Below the pieces are notes generated by a model. The model saw only the letters and a program-made list of their open reading frames with translations, searched no databases and had not been told where the DNA came from. A stretch of DNA of 64,000 nucleotides. Source: Streptomyces sp. NBC_01717 (GTDB lineage: Bacteria > Actinomycetota > Actinomycetes > Streptomycetales > Streptomycetaceae). The DNA lies in contig NZ_CP109178.1 in the NCBI RefSeq assembly GCF_036248255.1, positions 744,001-808,000 on the forward strand, in the 5' to 3' direction. This document shows, one piece after another, positions 8,145 through 16,408 of the stretch. Positions within the stretch are counted from its first letter, which is position 1. The number at the start of each line of letters is the position of its first letter. The translations under genes were made by a program, and so were the position numbers.

Positions 8145-9014
8145 TCAGGGCGTGGCGGCGGGCGAGGGGTCGTGGCCGCGCGGGTCACGCCGTGTGTGGG
8201 GATCGCGTCCGCGTTGCGCGGATCGTGCCGGGGCCAGGGCGTCCCCTTCGGCGGGCTCCGCACTGCGCCCGGCGGAGACGTACGCGGCACGCTCGCGGGC
8301 CGTCGGCGAGAGGGCGACGAACGCCGACGTCAGGAAGAGGTACGAGCCGAGTCCGACGGCCAGGGGGAAGATGAACTGCATCGTCGATGCCCCGGGAAGT
8401 TCCACGTCGGAGGCGGTCACGCGGACGCCGACGGCCATCATGCCCGTGTAGTGCATGCTGCTGACCGCCGCGCCCATGACGAGCGAGGCGAGGGCGACGG
8501 CACGCGGTGACTTGATGTTCAGCGCCGCCCACAGGGCCGCCGTCGCGGCGACGACGGCGATGACGACGGAGAGTGCGACCCGCAACGGGTCGTAGTCGAT
8601 CGTGCCGTGCAGCCGCAGTGCCGCCATGCCCAGGTAATGCATGCTGGCGACGCCGAGTCCGGTGCCGAATCCTCCGACGAGCAGTGCCCTGGTGCGGTCA
8701 CGGCTGTAGCCGACAGCGAAGACCCCGCATCCGACCACCGCCATGGCGCCGAGCAGGCTGAGCAGGGTCAGCGGCACGTTGTAGCGGATGTCGGTTCCGG
8801 TCACGCCGAAGCCGAGCATCGCGACGAAGTGCATCGTCCAGATGCCGGTGCCGAGGGCGGATGCGGCCGCGATCAGCCAGTTGCGGCGCGAACGGCCGCT
8901 CGTGTCGAGTGCGCGCACGGTGCAGCTCAGTCCGAGCGCCGAGCCAATCACTGCCATCGCGTACGACAGCGCAGGTGTCAGCCAGCCGAAGGTGGCGTGG
9001 TCCAGGTGTCCCAT
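8145..9014 (-). CDS. MHYT-domain integral membrane sensor
   Basis: Integral membrane protein of 289 aa with seven predicted helices and three MHYT-type motifs: TMHFVAM, SMHYLGM and SMHYTGM. These motifs are proposed to bind copper and sense O2, CO or NO at the outer face of the membrane. Unlike CO-sensing GGDEF proteins, no signalling output domain follows; the polypeptide ends in a charged Arg/Pro-rich tail. It lies just upstream of cvnA in the same direction, with only about 50 bp between them, so co-transcription with the conservon is likely. Confidence 0.9.
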   Translation of the reverse strand: MGHLDHATFGWLTPALSYAMAVIGSALGLSCTVRALDTSGRSRRNWLIAAASALGTGIWTMHFVAMLGFGVTGTDIRYNVPLTLLSLLGAMAVVGCGVFAVGYSRDRTRALLVGGFGTGLGVASMHYLGMAALRLHGTIDYDPLRVALSVVIAVVAATAALWAALNIKSPRAVALASLVMGAAVSSMHYTGMMAVGVRVTASDVELPGASTMQFIFPLAVGLGSYLFLTSAFVALSPTARERAAYVSAGRSAEPAEGDALAPARSAQRGRDPHTRRDPRGHDPSPAATP

Positions 9015-9185
9015 GAATCGGGGACGCTAGTCGCGATGGGGGCGCACGCCTGGGGCGCATTTCGAAAGCTGCCGGAATATGACAGAGAGATGTCCCCCGA
9101 CGATCGCACGATGCTCGAACATGCACACCGATTCCCGTGGTTTCGTTCCATTTCGCTCCGGCTGCCGCTGCGCGATCATGTCCGT

Positions 9186-9785
9186 ATGGCCGATCACCAC
9201 ACACATGTCCAGGACTTCTTCACCGCCCGCGCCGCGGACTGGGACACCCGATTTCCCGACGACGCTCCCGCCTATGCGGCCGCCGTCGAAGCACTCGGGC
9301 TGCGCCCCGGCGACGCCGTGCTCGACGCGGGATGCGGTACGGGACGGGCTCTGCCTGCACTGCGCGACGCCGTCGGGCCACAGGGCACGGTTCTGGGTGC
9401 GGATCTCACCTCGGCGATGCTCCAGGCGGCGGTACGGGCCGGACGCGACCGGAACGGTCAGCTGCTGCTCGCCGATGTGGCCCGGCTGCCTCTGCGGAAC
9501 GCCTCGCTCGACGCAGTGTTCGGTGCCGGGCTCATCTCCCACCTGTCACATCCCGGACCGGACCTGGCCGAGCTGGCGCGCGTCGTCCGGCCCGGCGGGC
9601 AGCTGGCACTGTTCCACCCGATCGGCCGGGCCGCACTCGCGGCGCGCCACGGCCGCCGGATCACGGACGACGATCTGCGGGCCGAGCCCAGCCTCCGGCC
9701 GCTGCTCGCACATTCGGGCTGGCGGTTGGACTCGTACACCGATGAGGATGCCCGATTCCTCGCACTCGCCGTGCGGGCGGACTGA
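9186..9785 (+). CDS. Class I SAM-dependent methyltransferase
   Basis: Stand-alone methyltransferase of about 199 aa. Motif I is VLDAGCGTGRALPAL, followed by GADLTSAMLQAA, LADVARLPLRNASLDAVFGA and RVVRPGGQLALFHP. Start selection is uncertain: the ATG at 9186 opens the conserved part (MADHHTHVQDFFTARAADWD) but has no good ribosome site, and earlier in-frame codons exist; leaderless translation is possible. The substrate is unknown. It is divergent from the MHYT gene. Confidence 0.82.
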   Translation: MADHHTHVQDFFTARAADWDTRFPDDAPAYAAAVEALGLRPGDAVLDAGCGTGRALPALRDAVGPQGTVLGADLTSAMLQAAVRAGRDRNGQLLLADVARLPLRNASLDAVFGAGLISHLSHPGPDLAELARVVRPGGQLALFHPIGRAALAARHGRRITDDDLRAEPSLRPLLAHSGWRLDSYTDEDARFLALAVRAD

Positions 9786-9844
9786 CCGGCGAGCGGGCCG
9801 AGCCGGCGCGGGCCTCCGGGGCTACTCGACCGGCGCGCCGGGCC

Positions 9845-9864
9845 CCCGGTCGTGCGGGACCGGG
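9845..9864 (+). terminator. Hairpin after methyltransferase gene
   Basis: CCCGGTC at 9845-9851 pairs with GACCGGG at 9858-9864 around a 6-base loop, 60 bp after the methyltransferase stop. No T-tract follows, as is common in Streptomyces. Confidence 0.4.
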
Positions 9865-9932
9865 CAGCCACCGGTGCCGGGGGTTGTGAGCTGCTGTCGG
9901 TTTACTGAGCTGAAGTGAGTAATGGTGAGCGG

Positions 9933-11668
9933 GAGTGAGTCCCGTGGGTGGGTTCGCGGGGTGGGAACGGGAGTTCTGGAGTCGAATGGGTGACCTTGGC
10001 GGCTGCTGCTCGTTGACCGGATGGCGGGTGTCCGACCTTGAGGGGGGTGATGTGGTGGGTGGTGTGCGGAAGCTGACGGCCTCGTTCGTGGTGGCCGGGC
10101 CGTGCGGGGTGGCGGTCCGGGACCGTCTCAAGCACCTGACCACCGAGGACGAGAGGGTGCTGCGTGCGGTCGGTGCGCACCAGGGCACGCTTGCTTCTCG
10201 TGATCTCAAGACCCGCTGTGCGGACGGTCTGGAGCACGGTGCGGACACCTGGGCAGCGCGTAAGCGGGACCTGACGAAGGAGTCGTCGTCGCGTATCGCG
10301 GGTGCGATCACGAAGGCCACGCATGATCAGTGGGCGCTGGCGCGCCGTTGCCAGGCCGCGCACATCCAGAACCTGGCAGCCGGGATCAAGATGCTGCGGC
10401 ACCGGCTGTCCCTCCCGCTCGGGGAGAGGGGCACCAAGCGGGCTGCGGGTGGCTACCGGTCGAAGAGCGAGTGGTTCCGCAAGTCCCGCCGCCTCGCGGC
10501 ACTCGAGGCGCGGCACACGGCGGCAGTAGCCGACTGGCAGGCCGGACGGGTGCGGGTGGTACGGGGCGGCAAACGTCACTTCAACACCCGCCACCACCTC
10601 ACCGAGGCCCGTCTCACCGAAGACGAGTGGCGACAACGGTGGGAGGCGGAACGCTGGTTCATCGCCGCCGATGGTGAGTCGGGGAAGCGGTTCGGGAACG
10701 AGACGATCCGCGTCACCCCGGACGGCGAAGTGTCCATCAAGCTGCCCGTTCCGCTCGCGCACCTGGCCAACACCCGGCACGGCCGGTACACCCTCACCGC
10801 CCGCATTGCGTTCGCGCATCGGGGCGCGGAATGGGCCGACCGCATCACCGCGAACCGGGCCGTCGCCTACCGCATCCACCTCGACGTGGAGCGAGGCCGC
10901 TGGTACCTCACGGCCTTGTGGCAGCGCCCCGTCGTGCAGACCATCCCGTTGGAGACCGCCCGCGCCAGGGGCATGGTCGGTGTCGACACCAACGCGGACC
11001 ATTTCGCCGCCTACCGGCTCGACCGGCATGGCAACCCCATCGGTGACCCGCACCGCTTCGGCTACGACCTGTCCGGGACCGCCGGCCACCGCGACGCACA
11101 GATCCGCCACGCCCTGACCCGGTTGATCAACTGGGCGGTGCGGGCTGGTGTCGCCGCGATCGGCATCGAAGACCTCGACTTCACCACCGAGAAGACCCGG
11201 GAGAAGCACGGCCGCAGGAAGCGGTTCAGGCAGCTCATCTCCGGCATGCCGACCGGCGAGCTCAAGGCCCGGCTGGTCTCAATGGCCTCCGAACAGGGTC
11301 TTGCGGTCGTTGCGGTCGACCCGGCCTACACCAGCAGGTGGGGTGCCCAGCACTGGCAGAAACCACTGACCACCCCACACCGAAAGATGTCCCGTCACGA
11401 TGCCGCGGGTATCGCGATCGGACGACGCGCCCTGGGACACCCTGTCCGGCGTCGGACGGCACCGCCCCCACACGACCGGAGTGATCGTGCGGGGCATCGG
11501 ACCGCCCAGGCCGGACCGAGTGACCGGGGGCGTGAGGGAGCCTGCCCACCCACAACGGACCGGCCCCCTGGAGGGCCGTTGCCGAGCGGGAAGCGAAAGC
11601 GGGGGACCAGTGCATCCAACACCGTTCGGGATGCGCCCAGTACGCACCGGTGGGTTCAGGACTCACTC
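9933..11668 (+). mobile_element. TnpB-only IS200/IS605-like element, provisional borders
   Basis: A single TnpB-like gene is bracketed by a 10-base inverted repeat, GAGTGAGTCC at 9933-9942 and GGACTCACTC at 11659-11668. Left of this lies a cluster of GTGAG repeats and a TTTAC that could be an IS605-type target. No TnpA gene is present, so the element would depend on a transposase in trans. The right repeat overlaps the 3' end of the neighbouring DUF2236 gene, which suggests insertion next to or into that gene. Exact borders are inferred. Confidence 0.5.
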
Positions 11669-11740
11669 ATGCACACTGGCCAGGAACGGTCGGGAACGTA
11701 CCGAGCCCGCCGATCTCGTAGCCGTCGGGGTAGCCCTTGA
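10052..11740 (+). CDS. tnpB: TnpB-like RNA-guided nuclease (IS200/IS605 accessory protein)
   Basis: RuvC-fold protein of the TnpB family, about 562 aa from the GTG at 10052, which follows a G-rich ribosome site; an in-frame ATG-like start further upstream at 9935 is less likely. The catalytic acidic residues appear as GVDTNAD (D312), GIEDLDF (E373) and RHDAAGIAIG (D450). The four-cysteine zinc finger that normally sits between the last two is absent: the segment reads DPAYTSRWGAQHWQ. This is a recognised subgroup in Streptomyces. The Arg/Pro-rich last 100 residues lie where TnpB systems encode their guide RNA, so translation and a structured RNA may overlap there. Confidence 0.85.
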   Translation: MVGGVRKLTASFVVAGPCGVAVRDRLKHLTTEDERVLRAVGAHQGTLASRDLKTRCADGLEHGADTWAARKRDLTKESSSRIAGAITKATHDQWALARRCQAAHIQNLAAGIKMLRHRLSLPLGERGTKRAAGGYRSKSEWFRKSRRLAALEARHTAAVADWQAGRVRVVRGGKRHFNTRHHLTEARLTEDEWRQRWEAERWFIAADGESGKRFGNETIRVTPDGEVSIKLPVPLAHLANTRHGRYTLTARIAFAHRGAEWADRITANRAVAYRIHLDVERGRWYLTALWQRPVVQTIPLETARARGMVGVDTNADHFAAYRLDRHGNPIGDPHRFGYDLSGTAGHRDAQIRHALTRLINWAVRAGVAAIGIEDLDFTTEKTREKHGRRKRFRQLISGMPTGELKARLVSMASEQGLAVVAVDPAYTSRWGAQHWQKPLTTPHRKMSRHDAAGIAIGRRALGHPVRRRTAPPPHDRSDRAGHRTAQAGPSDRGREGACPPTTDRPPGGPLPSGKRKRGTSASNTVRDAPSTHRWVQDSLMHTGQERSGTYRARRSRSRRGSP

Positions 11741-12530
11741 TCTCCGGGTTCTGGCGCGCGTAGTGCGCGGTGGAGCGGGGCGGCAGCAGTCGCACGGCCC
11801 GCGCCCGCAGCCGCAGCGCGCCGCGAGTGAGACCACGGGCGACGGGGCCGGGACGTTCGTAACGGAAGGCCCGCAGCAGCGCATCGTCGAGGAGCGCCAG
11901 GCTCGCCTTGCGCAGGACGGGTGCGAGCGGGCCCGGATACCAGGAGGCCATCAGCGCCAGCGTGGCGTCGGAGACCTTGCGCGCGCCCTCGTCCCAGCCG
12001 AAGTGCTCGTCCTCGTACGCGTCGAGGGTGCGCTCGAACTCCTCGAAAGTCTGAGGCACGCCCTTGATACCCATGCGGTCGCCCAGGGTGCGGTAGTAGA
12101 CGGCGAACGCCTGCAGTTCGTGGTCGGAGAGCCGGCGCCAGCCGTACGTGTCGATCCAGCGCTTCGGGACGACGACGAACGTACACAGCACGTAGCGCAT
12201 GTCGTCGTTGCTGATGTCGTAGCTGCGGTGCATCTGATTGATCCGGCGGATAGCCGTGCGCCCCGAATCGCTGTCGAAACCGTGCTCCACGACGGCGTCG
12301 AGGAGGAGTGCGGTGTCGTCGTACCGCTTCTGGGCACGGCCCGTCAGCTCTGCCGTCTCGGCGAGGAGTCGGCCGATGCTGGGGACGGCATATGTACGAT
12401 AGAGGGCCAGTTCGAGGGCCCGGGTGATGTCCCAGGGGAACTCGTAGGTGGCTGTCAGCCGGTAGATCTCCAGGAAATCCCGTTCCGGATCGAGACGCTG
12501 GATCTCCTTCAGCCGGTCGTATCGCTTCAC
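11667..12530 (-). CDS. DUF2236 (MpaB/latex-clearing-like oxygenase family) protein
   Basis: Protein of 287 aa from the GTG at 12530, with GAGGAACGGGGA before it. Family features include DPERDFLEIYRLTATYEFPWD, RRINQMHRSY, DMRYVLCTFVVVPKRWIDTYGWR and the C-terminal GYPDGYEIGGLGTF. DUF2236 members such as Lcp and MpaB are b-type haem oxygenases; MHRSY may include the haem ligand region, but the substrate of this one is unknown. The final residues (TVPGQCA) overlap the inverted repeat of the TnpB element, so the original stop may have been replaced. Confidence 0.85.
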   Translation of the reverse strand: MKRYDRLKEIQRLDPERDFLEIYRLTATYEFPWDITRALELALYRTYAVPSIGRLLAETAELTGRAQKRYDDTALLLDAVVEHGFDSDSGRTAIRRINQMHRSYDISNDDMRYVLCTFVVVPKRWIDTYGWRRLSDHELQAFAVYYRTLGDRMGIKGVPQTFEEFERTLDAYEDEHFGWDEGARKVSDATLALMASWYPGPLAPVLRKASLALLDDALLRAFRYERPGPVARGLTRGALRLRARAVRLLPPRSTAHYARQNPEIKGYPDGYEIGGLGTFPTVPGQCA

Positions 12531-12653
12531 CGCGCGGTCCCCGTTCCTCGGTGGGTGGTCCAACTCTACGTCGAGGGGGAAGACCGTAAGTACGTACGAA
12601 GACAGCTTGCGTGCACGGCTCGCCGTGCATGATTCCCCGGGAAGGCGGTCTCC

Positions 12654-12962
12654 ATGATCGACATGTTCAGCAGTCTCCGGAAGGTGGTCTCTCCCGGCCG
12701 CAAAGGCGGGCTGCCCGCGCCACCGCGCGAGGAACACCGACGCAAGCAGCACAATCTGTTCGAGGCGGCCGCCACCTATGTCTCGGCGTACGTGGAGGAC
12801 GACCAGGACCGGATGGACGAGGTGAGCGGATGGGTATCGCCCGGAGCGCTCTCCTTCGGGGTCAATGAGCTGGCCTGCAGAGCCGTCGTCGCGCTGGCGC
12901 GCGAGCGCGGTCAGTCGCCGCAGTCCGTGGCCCGCGACCTGCTCGGGCTTCCCGCCGACTGA
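12654..12962 (+). CDS. Hypothetical protein, 102 aa
   Basis: I do not recognise this family. The protein is soluble, with a basic N-terminal third (SLRKVVSPGRKGG, REEHRRKQHN), a helical middle (LFEAAATYVSAYVEDDQDRMDEV) and a C-terminal helix pair (LACRAVVALARERGQSPQSVARDLLGL) that could be a small helical domain. Two ATGs are available (12654 and 12663). Strong GC3 bias supports coding. It is divergent from the DUF2236 gene. Confidence 0.7.
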   Translation: MIDMFSSLRKVVSPGRKGGLPAPPREEHRRKQHNLFEAAATYVSAYVEDDQDRMDEVSGWVSPGALSFGVNELACRAVVALARERGQSPQSVARDLLGLPAD

Positions 12963-13057
12963 ACGCCACCGTCCGCTTGACCACGCACGATGGGTCTTCC
13001 CTTGTCAGGGCCTCGACGACCGCGTTACCCACTGGTTAAGGTGCGCCGACGGAAACC

Positions 13058-14041
13058 ATGAGGGACGAGGAGAGTGCTGTGGCCGGGACGGACGACGCGG
13101 TCGCCGAGGACGACGCACTGTATGTGCTGACCGCGGTGCTGCTCACACCCGCGCAGTTCCCGAGCGTGCTCGGTGACGACTACCCGGCGGCCTGCGGGGC
13201 CCTCGGCCTCGAGCCGTACGCCGAGGGCTACGGACTCGTCCTCGGCCAGGACGGCGACGGTGCCCGGTGGACCGTCGTCGTCGACGACGTGTCACTGGTC
13301 GCCGTCGCCATCGCCTCGTGGGACTGCGGCATGGAGTACGACCTCTCCCCCGACGACCGCTCAGTGGTCTGCGCGCTCCCCGGCTGGCCCCTCGCACTGG
13401 CGGTCGCCGCACCAGGGGTGCCCGCCCCCCACGACCCGCCGCCGGACCCCGAGGCCGAGGGCACCGATCTGCCTCCGCTGACCCCGCCCGACACCGAGAC
13501 GTGGGGGCCTGCACAGCGGCGTCTGGGCGCGGACGAGATCGCGTTGCAGTGGGCGGCGTGGCGCGACCAGATCGACGACGAGACGACTTTCGCGGGGTCG
13601 AACGGCCCGGACGGCACGGATGGCGTGGAAACCGGGGGTGGCGCCGGCGAACTGAGCGGCACGGACGGTCCGGACGGCGCCCGGGAGCCGGATGCCGGGG
13701 CCGCAGTGGACGCGGACTCGGCCGCCGGTGCGGCAGAGGAGGGCTCGGCAGGCTCCACCGCGCTCTCCGGAACCCATCCCGGTGTGCGACGCGCTCTCGC
13801 GGAGGCCCATGCGTACGTGGACAACCCGCCGCCGCCCGGACGCATCCGGTCCTCCTTCGCGCCGGGTGACGCCCGGACCCTGCGCGCCGACGGACCCGGC
13901 TGGTCCCTGGTCGCGAGGACCGACGACATCGCGTTCGTCCTGCTGGACGAGGAACCCGGCGAGGTCCTGCCCGTGGGACGCGGGGTGGCGCTGCCCGGCC
14001 TGTTGAAGGCGCTCGACGCGCTCGCGGTGCGGCCGGCCTGA
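13058..14041 (+). CDS. Hypothetical protein with two similar domains and an acidic linker, 327 aa
   Basis: No family recognised. The N-terminal part (about 1-115, DALYVLTAVLLTPAQFPSVL to DRSVVCALPGWPLALAVAAP) and the C-terminal part (about 250-325, DGPGWSLVARTDDIAFVLL to GVALPGLLKALDALAV) have similar alternating strands and helices. Between them is an acidic Gly/Asp/Ala-rich linker. No signal peptide or membrane helix is seen. The stop codon lies inside a strong hairpin. It could be an actinobacterial-specific regulator or effector; I assign no function. Confidence 0.75.
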   Translation: MRDEESAVAGTDDAVAEDDALYVLTAVLLTPAQFPSVLGDDYPAACGALGLEPYAEGYGLVLGQDGDGARWTVVVDDVSLVAVAIASWDCGMEYDLSPDDRSVVCALPGWPLALAVAAPGVPAPHDPPPDPEAEGTDLPPLTPPDTETWGPAQRRLGADEIALQWAAWRDQIDDETTFAGSNGPDGTDGVETGGGAGELSGTDGPDGAREPDAGAAVDADSAAGAAEEGSAGSTALSGTHPGVRRALAEAHAYVDNPPPPGRIRSSFAPGDARTLRADGPGWSLVARTDDIAFVLLDEEPGEVLPVGRGVALPGLLKALDALAVRPA

Positions 14042-14058
14042 GCCTCTCGGCTCAGGCC
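14035..14058. terminator. Bidirectional hairpin overlapping a stop codon
   Basis: GGCCTGAGCC (14035-14044) and GGCTCAGGCC (14049-14058) form a perfect 10-bp stem with a TCTC loop. The TGA of the upstream gene (14039-14041) lies inside the left arm. It sits between convergent genes and so can serve both. Confidence 0.75.
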
Positions 14059-14110
14059 CGGCCGGACGGTGACGAGGGGCCCGCACGGGACGACCGGTGC
14101 GGCTCCTCCG

Positions 14111-14653
14111 CTACACGCGGTCCAGCGGCCGGTGCGGCTCGGCGGGCAGCTCCACCTTGACCGGATCGCCCGGCCGGACCGTTCCACCGGACGCGACGAT
14201 GCCCATGATCCCGGCCTTGCGCACGATGTTGCCCGCTGCATCCCGGCCGACGACCTGCTTCAGCAGGCCGTCCTGGAAATTGTCGATCTGCAGGCACGGG
14301 TTGCGCAGGCCGGTGACCTCGACGACGGCTTCGTCACCGAGGTGCAACAGCGTGCCGACGGGGAGGCCGAGGAGATCGATGCCGCGCGTGGTGACGTTCT
14401 CCCCGAGATCCCCGGGAGCTACCTCGAAGCCCGTCTCCCGCAGTTCCTCGAACAGCTCCTCGTGGATCAGATGGACCTGGCGCAGATTCGGCTGGGTGGG
14501 GTCCTGTGCAACACGGGAACGGTGCTTGACCGTGACCCCCGCGTGTACGTCCCCCTCCACACCGAGTCCGGCCAGCAGGGTCACGCTGTCCCTGTTCGGC
14601 TTGGTGAAGGTGTAGGAGCCGTTGCTGCTCACCACGGTGACTGTCCCGCTCAT
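14111..14653 (-). CDS. MOSC-domain protein
   Basis: MOSC domain protein, 180 aa. MOSC domains are found in molybdenum-cofactor sulfurases and in YiiM/YuaD-type proteins that act on Moco-linked sulfur. The invariant cysteine is seen in TGLRNPCLQIDNFQ, and the N-terminal half has GLGVEGDVHAG, HLIHEELFEEL and PGDLGENVTTRGID. The length matches the stand-alone MOSC group. The downstream gene encodes a short membrane protein in the same direction. Confidence 0.9.
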   Translation of the reverse strand: MSGTVTVVSSNGSYTFTKPNRDSVTLLAGLGVEGDVHAGVTVKHRSRVAQDPTQPNLRQVHLIHEELFEELRETGFEVAPGDLGENVTTRGIDLLGLPVGTLLHLGDEAVVEVTGLRNPCLQIDNFQDGLLKQVVGRDAAGNIVRKAGIMGIVASGGTVRPGDPVKVELPAEPHRPLDRV

Positions 14654-14687
14654 CTACGAATAGCCCCCGTCCCGGCCGCCTGTCTTC

Positions 14688-14870
14688 TCAGCGACCGATT
14701 TCCTTGCGAGTGATCCTGCGGAGCCTGCGCCGCTGCGAGGGATCCAGCATCAGATAGGCCACCGCAGGCACTCCGATCAGCACCAACAGCGACAGCCAGA
14801 ATCCGATGAACGGCATCAGGACGACTGCCGCGACAACTCCCCCGATGGCGATCTTTGCGGTGTTCGACAT
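14688..14870 (-). CDS. Small membrane protein, 60 aa
   Basis: Short protein with two hydrophobic helices (IAIGGVVAAVVLMPFIGFW and LSLLVLIGVPAVAYLML) and a basic tail (QRRRLRRITRKEIGR). This fits a cytoplasmic-tail membrane peptide. It is not recognised as a characterised family. The start ATG at 14870 follows AAGGAGTG, a strong ribosome site. It lies 34 bp upstream of the MOSC gene on the same strand. Confidence 0.75.
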   Translation of the reverse strand: MSNTAKIAIGGVVAAVVLMPFIGFWLSLLVLIGVPAVAYLMLDPSQRRRLRRITRKEIGR

Positions 14871-15023
14871 CGTCCACTCCTTCTTCGCGGCGTAAGCCGC
14901 TTCTGCTGTGACAACGCCTGTGCAGGCCTGTCGGTTCCAGCTTGCACCAGAGGTCGTCCCGATGGGTTGCCCCAGAAGGTTGCCCGAGTCGGCTGCCCCG
15001 AGTGGGCTACTCGCTGAGCTGTC

Positions 15024-16139
15024 TCAGCGAGCCGTCTGGGCAGGTTGCCTCAGCGGTTCGCCGACCTCATGCATGTGCTGCAGCGCCTGACGGTAGGACT
15101 CGACCAGGCCGGTCTCCGCGTACGGCATGCCCAGCGACTCGCAGTGGGCTCGTACCAAGGGCTGCGCCCGGCGGAGGTGGGGGCGGGGCATGCTCGGGAA
15201 CAGATGGTGTTCGATCTGGTAGTTGAGCCCGCCGAGGAACCAGTCGGTGAGGACGGCGCCTCGTACGTTGCGCGAGGTGAGGACCTGTCGCTGGAGATGC
15301 CCCCAGCGGTCGCCGTCGGGGTCGGGCATCTCCATGCCTTTGTGGTTCGGTGCGAAGGCCATGCCCAGGTGGAGTCCGAAAAGCGCGTGATGCACGAGCG
15401 CGAAGACGACGGCCTTGCCGGGGGACATGACGGTGAGCAGCAGCGTCGCGTAGAGCCCGAGGTGGGTGACGAGGAGCAGCGCCGACAGGACACGCTCGCG
15501 GGCGGGCTGCTGCCGCAGGTACTGGAAGCCGGAGATCTTGAGGGCGATGCCTTCGAGGAGCAGCATCGGGAAGAACAGCCGGGCCTGGTTACGGGTGAGC
15601 AGGCGGGCGAAGCCTTCGCGCTGGGCTGCCTGCTTCTGCGTCCAGACGAGGGCGCCGACGCCGACGTCCGGGTCCTTGTCGATGTGGTTGGGGTTGGCGT
15701 GGTGGCGCACGTGTTTGTCGTTCCACCAGGCCTCGTTCATGCCGAGGAGCAGGTTGGCGTGGACGAGGCCGATGATCCGGCCGGCCCGGCGGTCGCCGGT
15801 TATCTGGGCGTGTCCGGCGTCGTGGCCGACGAACGCGGTACGGGACCAGAGGATCGCCAACGGCAGTGCGAGCAGCAGGGCCCACCAGGTGTTGCCGAGG
15901 AGTACCAGGCCGGTGAGCACGCCGCCCAGGGCGAGGAGGTTGGAGGCGATGACGGCCGCGTACCATCCGGTGCGTCGCTCCAGGAGTCCTTGCCCCTTCA
16001 CGGCCCGCAGGAGCGGCGCGAAGTCACTGCCGCCGACGCCTGCCGCGCGTCCCCCGGCGCCCGTGCTTCCGGCGGCGTTCTCCGTACTTCCGGCTCGGTC
16101 GCGGGGGCGGTCCGCGACGGTGGCTACGGCCTGGGGCAT
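15024..16139 (-). CDS. Membrane fatty acid desaturase (linoleoyl-CoA desaturase-like)
   Basis: Di-iron membrane desaturase, 371 aa. The three histidine boxes are GHDAGH, KHVRHH with the nearby NPNH, and QIEHHLF. Hydrophobic segments lie between them. The QxxHH third box and lack of a cytochrome b5 domain match actinobacterial front-end-type acyl desaturases. I chose the ATG at 16139, behind GGAGACGAC, since the longer frame upstream has no family similarity. It probably adjusts membrane lipid unsaturation. Its partner ferredoxin or reductase is not in the window. Confidence 0.9.
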   Translation of the reverse strand: MPQAVATVADRPRDRAGSTENAAGSTGAGGRAAGVGGSDFAPLLRAVKGQGLLERRTGWYAAVIASNLLALGGVLTGLVLLGNTWWALLLALPLAILWSRTAFVGHDAGHAQITGDRRAGRIIGLVHANLLLGMNEAWWNDKHVRHHANPNHIDKDPDVGVGALVWTQKQAAQREGFARLLTRNQARLFFPMLLLEGIALKISGFQYLRQQPARERVLSALLLVTHLGLYATLLLTVMSPGKAVVFALVHHALFGLHLGMAFAPNHKGMEMPDPDGDRWGHLQRQVLTSRNVRGAVLTDWFLGGLNYQIEHHLFPSMPRPHLRRAQPLVRAHCESLGMPYAETGLVESYRQALQHMHEVGEPLRQPAQTAR

Positions 16140-16247
16140 GTCGTCTCCGGTCTCTGGGAGGCATGGGAAGCTGCTCTGACCTGTTGAAACGTACGGGCTG
16201 GGGTCCTGCGCAAACCATGGCGCCACCACCCGGAGTCTCGGGGGGTA

Positions 16248-16268
16248 GCCCCCTCCTGGGAGGGGGGT
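16248..16268. other. GC-rich hairpin in divergent intergenic region
   Basis: CCCCCTC (16249-16255) and GAGGGGG (16260-16266) can pair with a 4-base loop, in the leader between the divergent desaturase and SNF2 genes. It is oriented upstream of both, so it could be an attenuator or simply a GC-rich dyad. Confidence 0.3.
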
Positions 16269-16408
16269 GCTGCCTACACCGGGCAGCCCGCAGCCGCCAT
16301 CGAAGTGAGCTGGATCACGGCGGTTCCACTCCCGGACGACCTCGCCGGTGGAGTACCCTCGGCGACCTTGGGCCCCCACTAGTCAAATTTGAGGAATCCG
16401 ACATCGCT

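Noticed and set aside
6423..8510. Plus-strand open frame of 695 codons over cvnA
   Set aside because: Antisense to the clear sensor kinase and the MHYT gene; Ser/Arg-rich, no domain.
13228..14241. Long minus-strand frame over the 327-aa hypothetical gene
   Set aside because: Crosses the hairpin and the MOSC gene's end; the plus-strand frame has the better start and codon bias.
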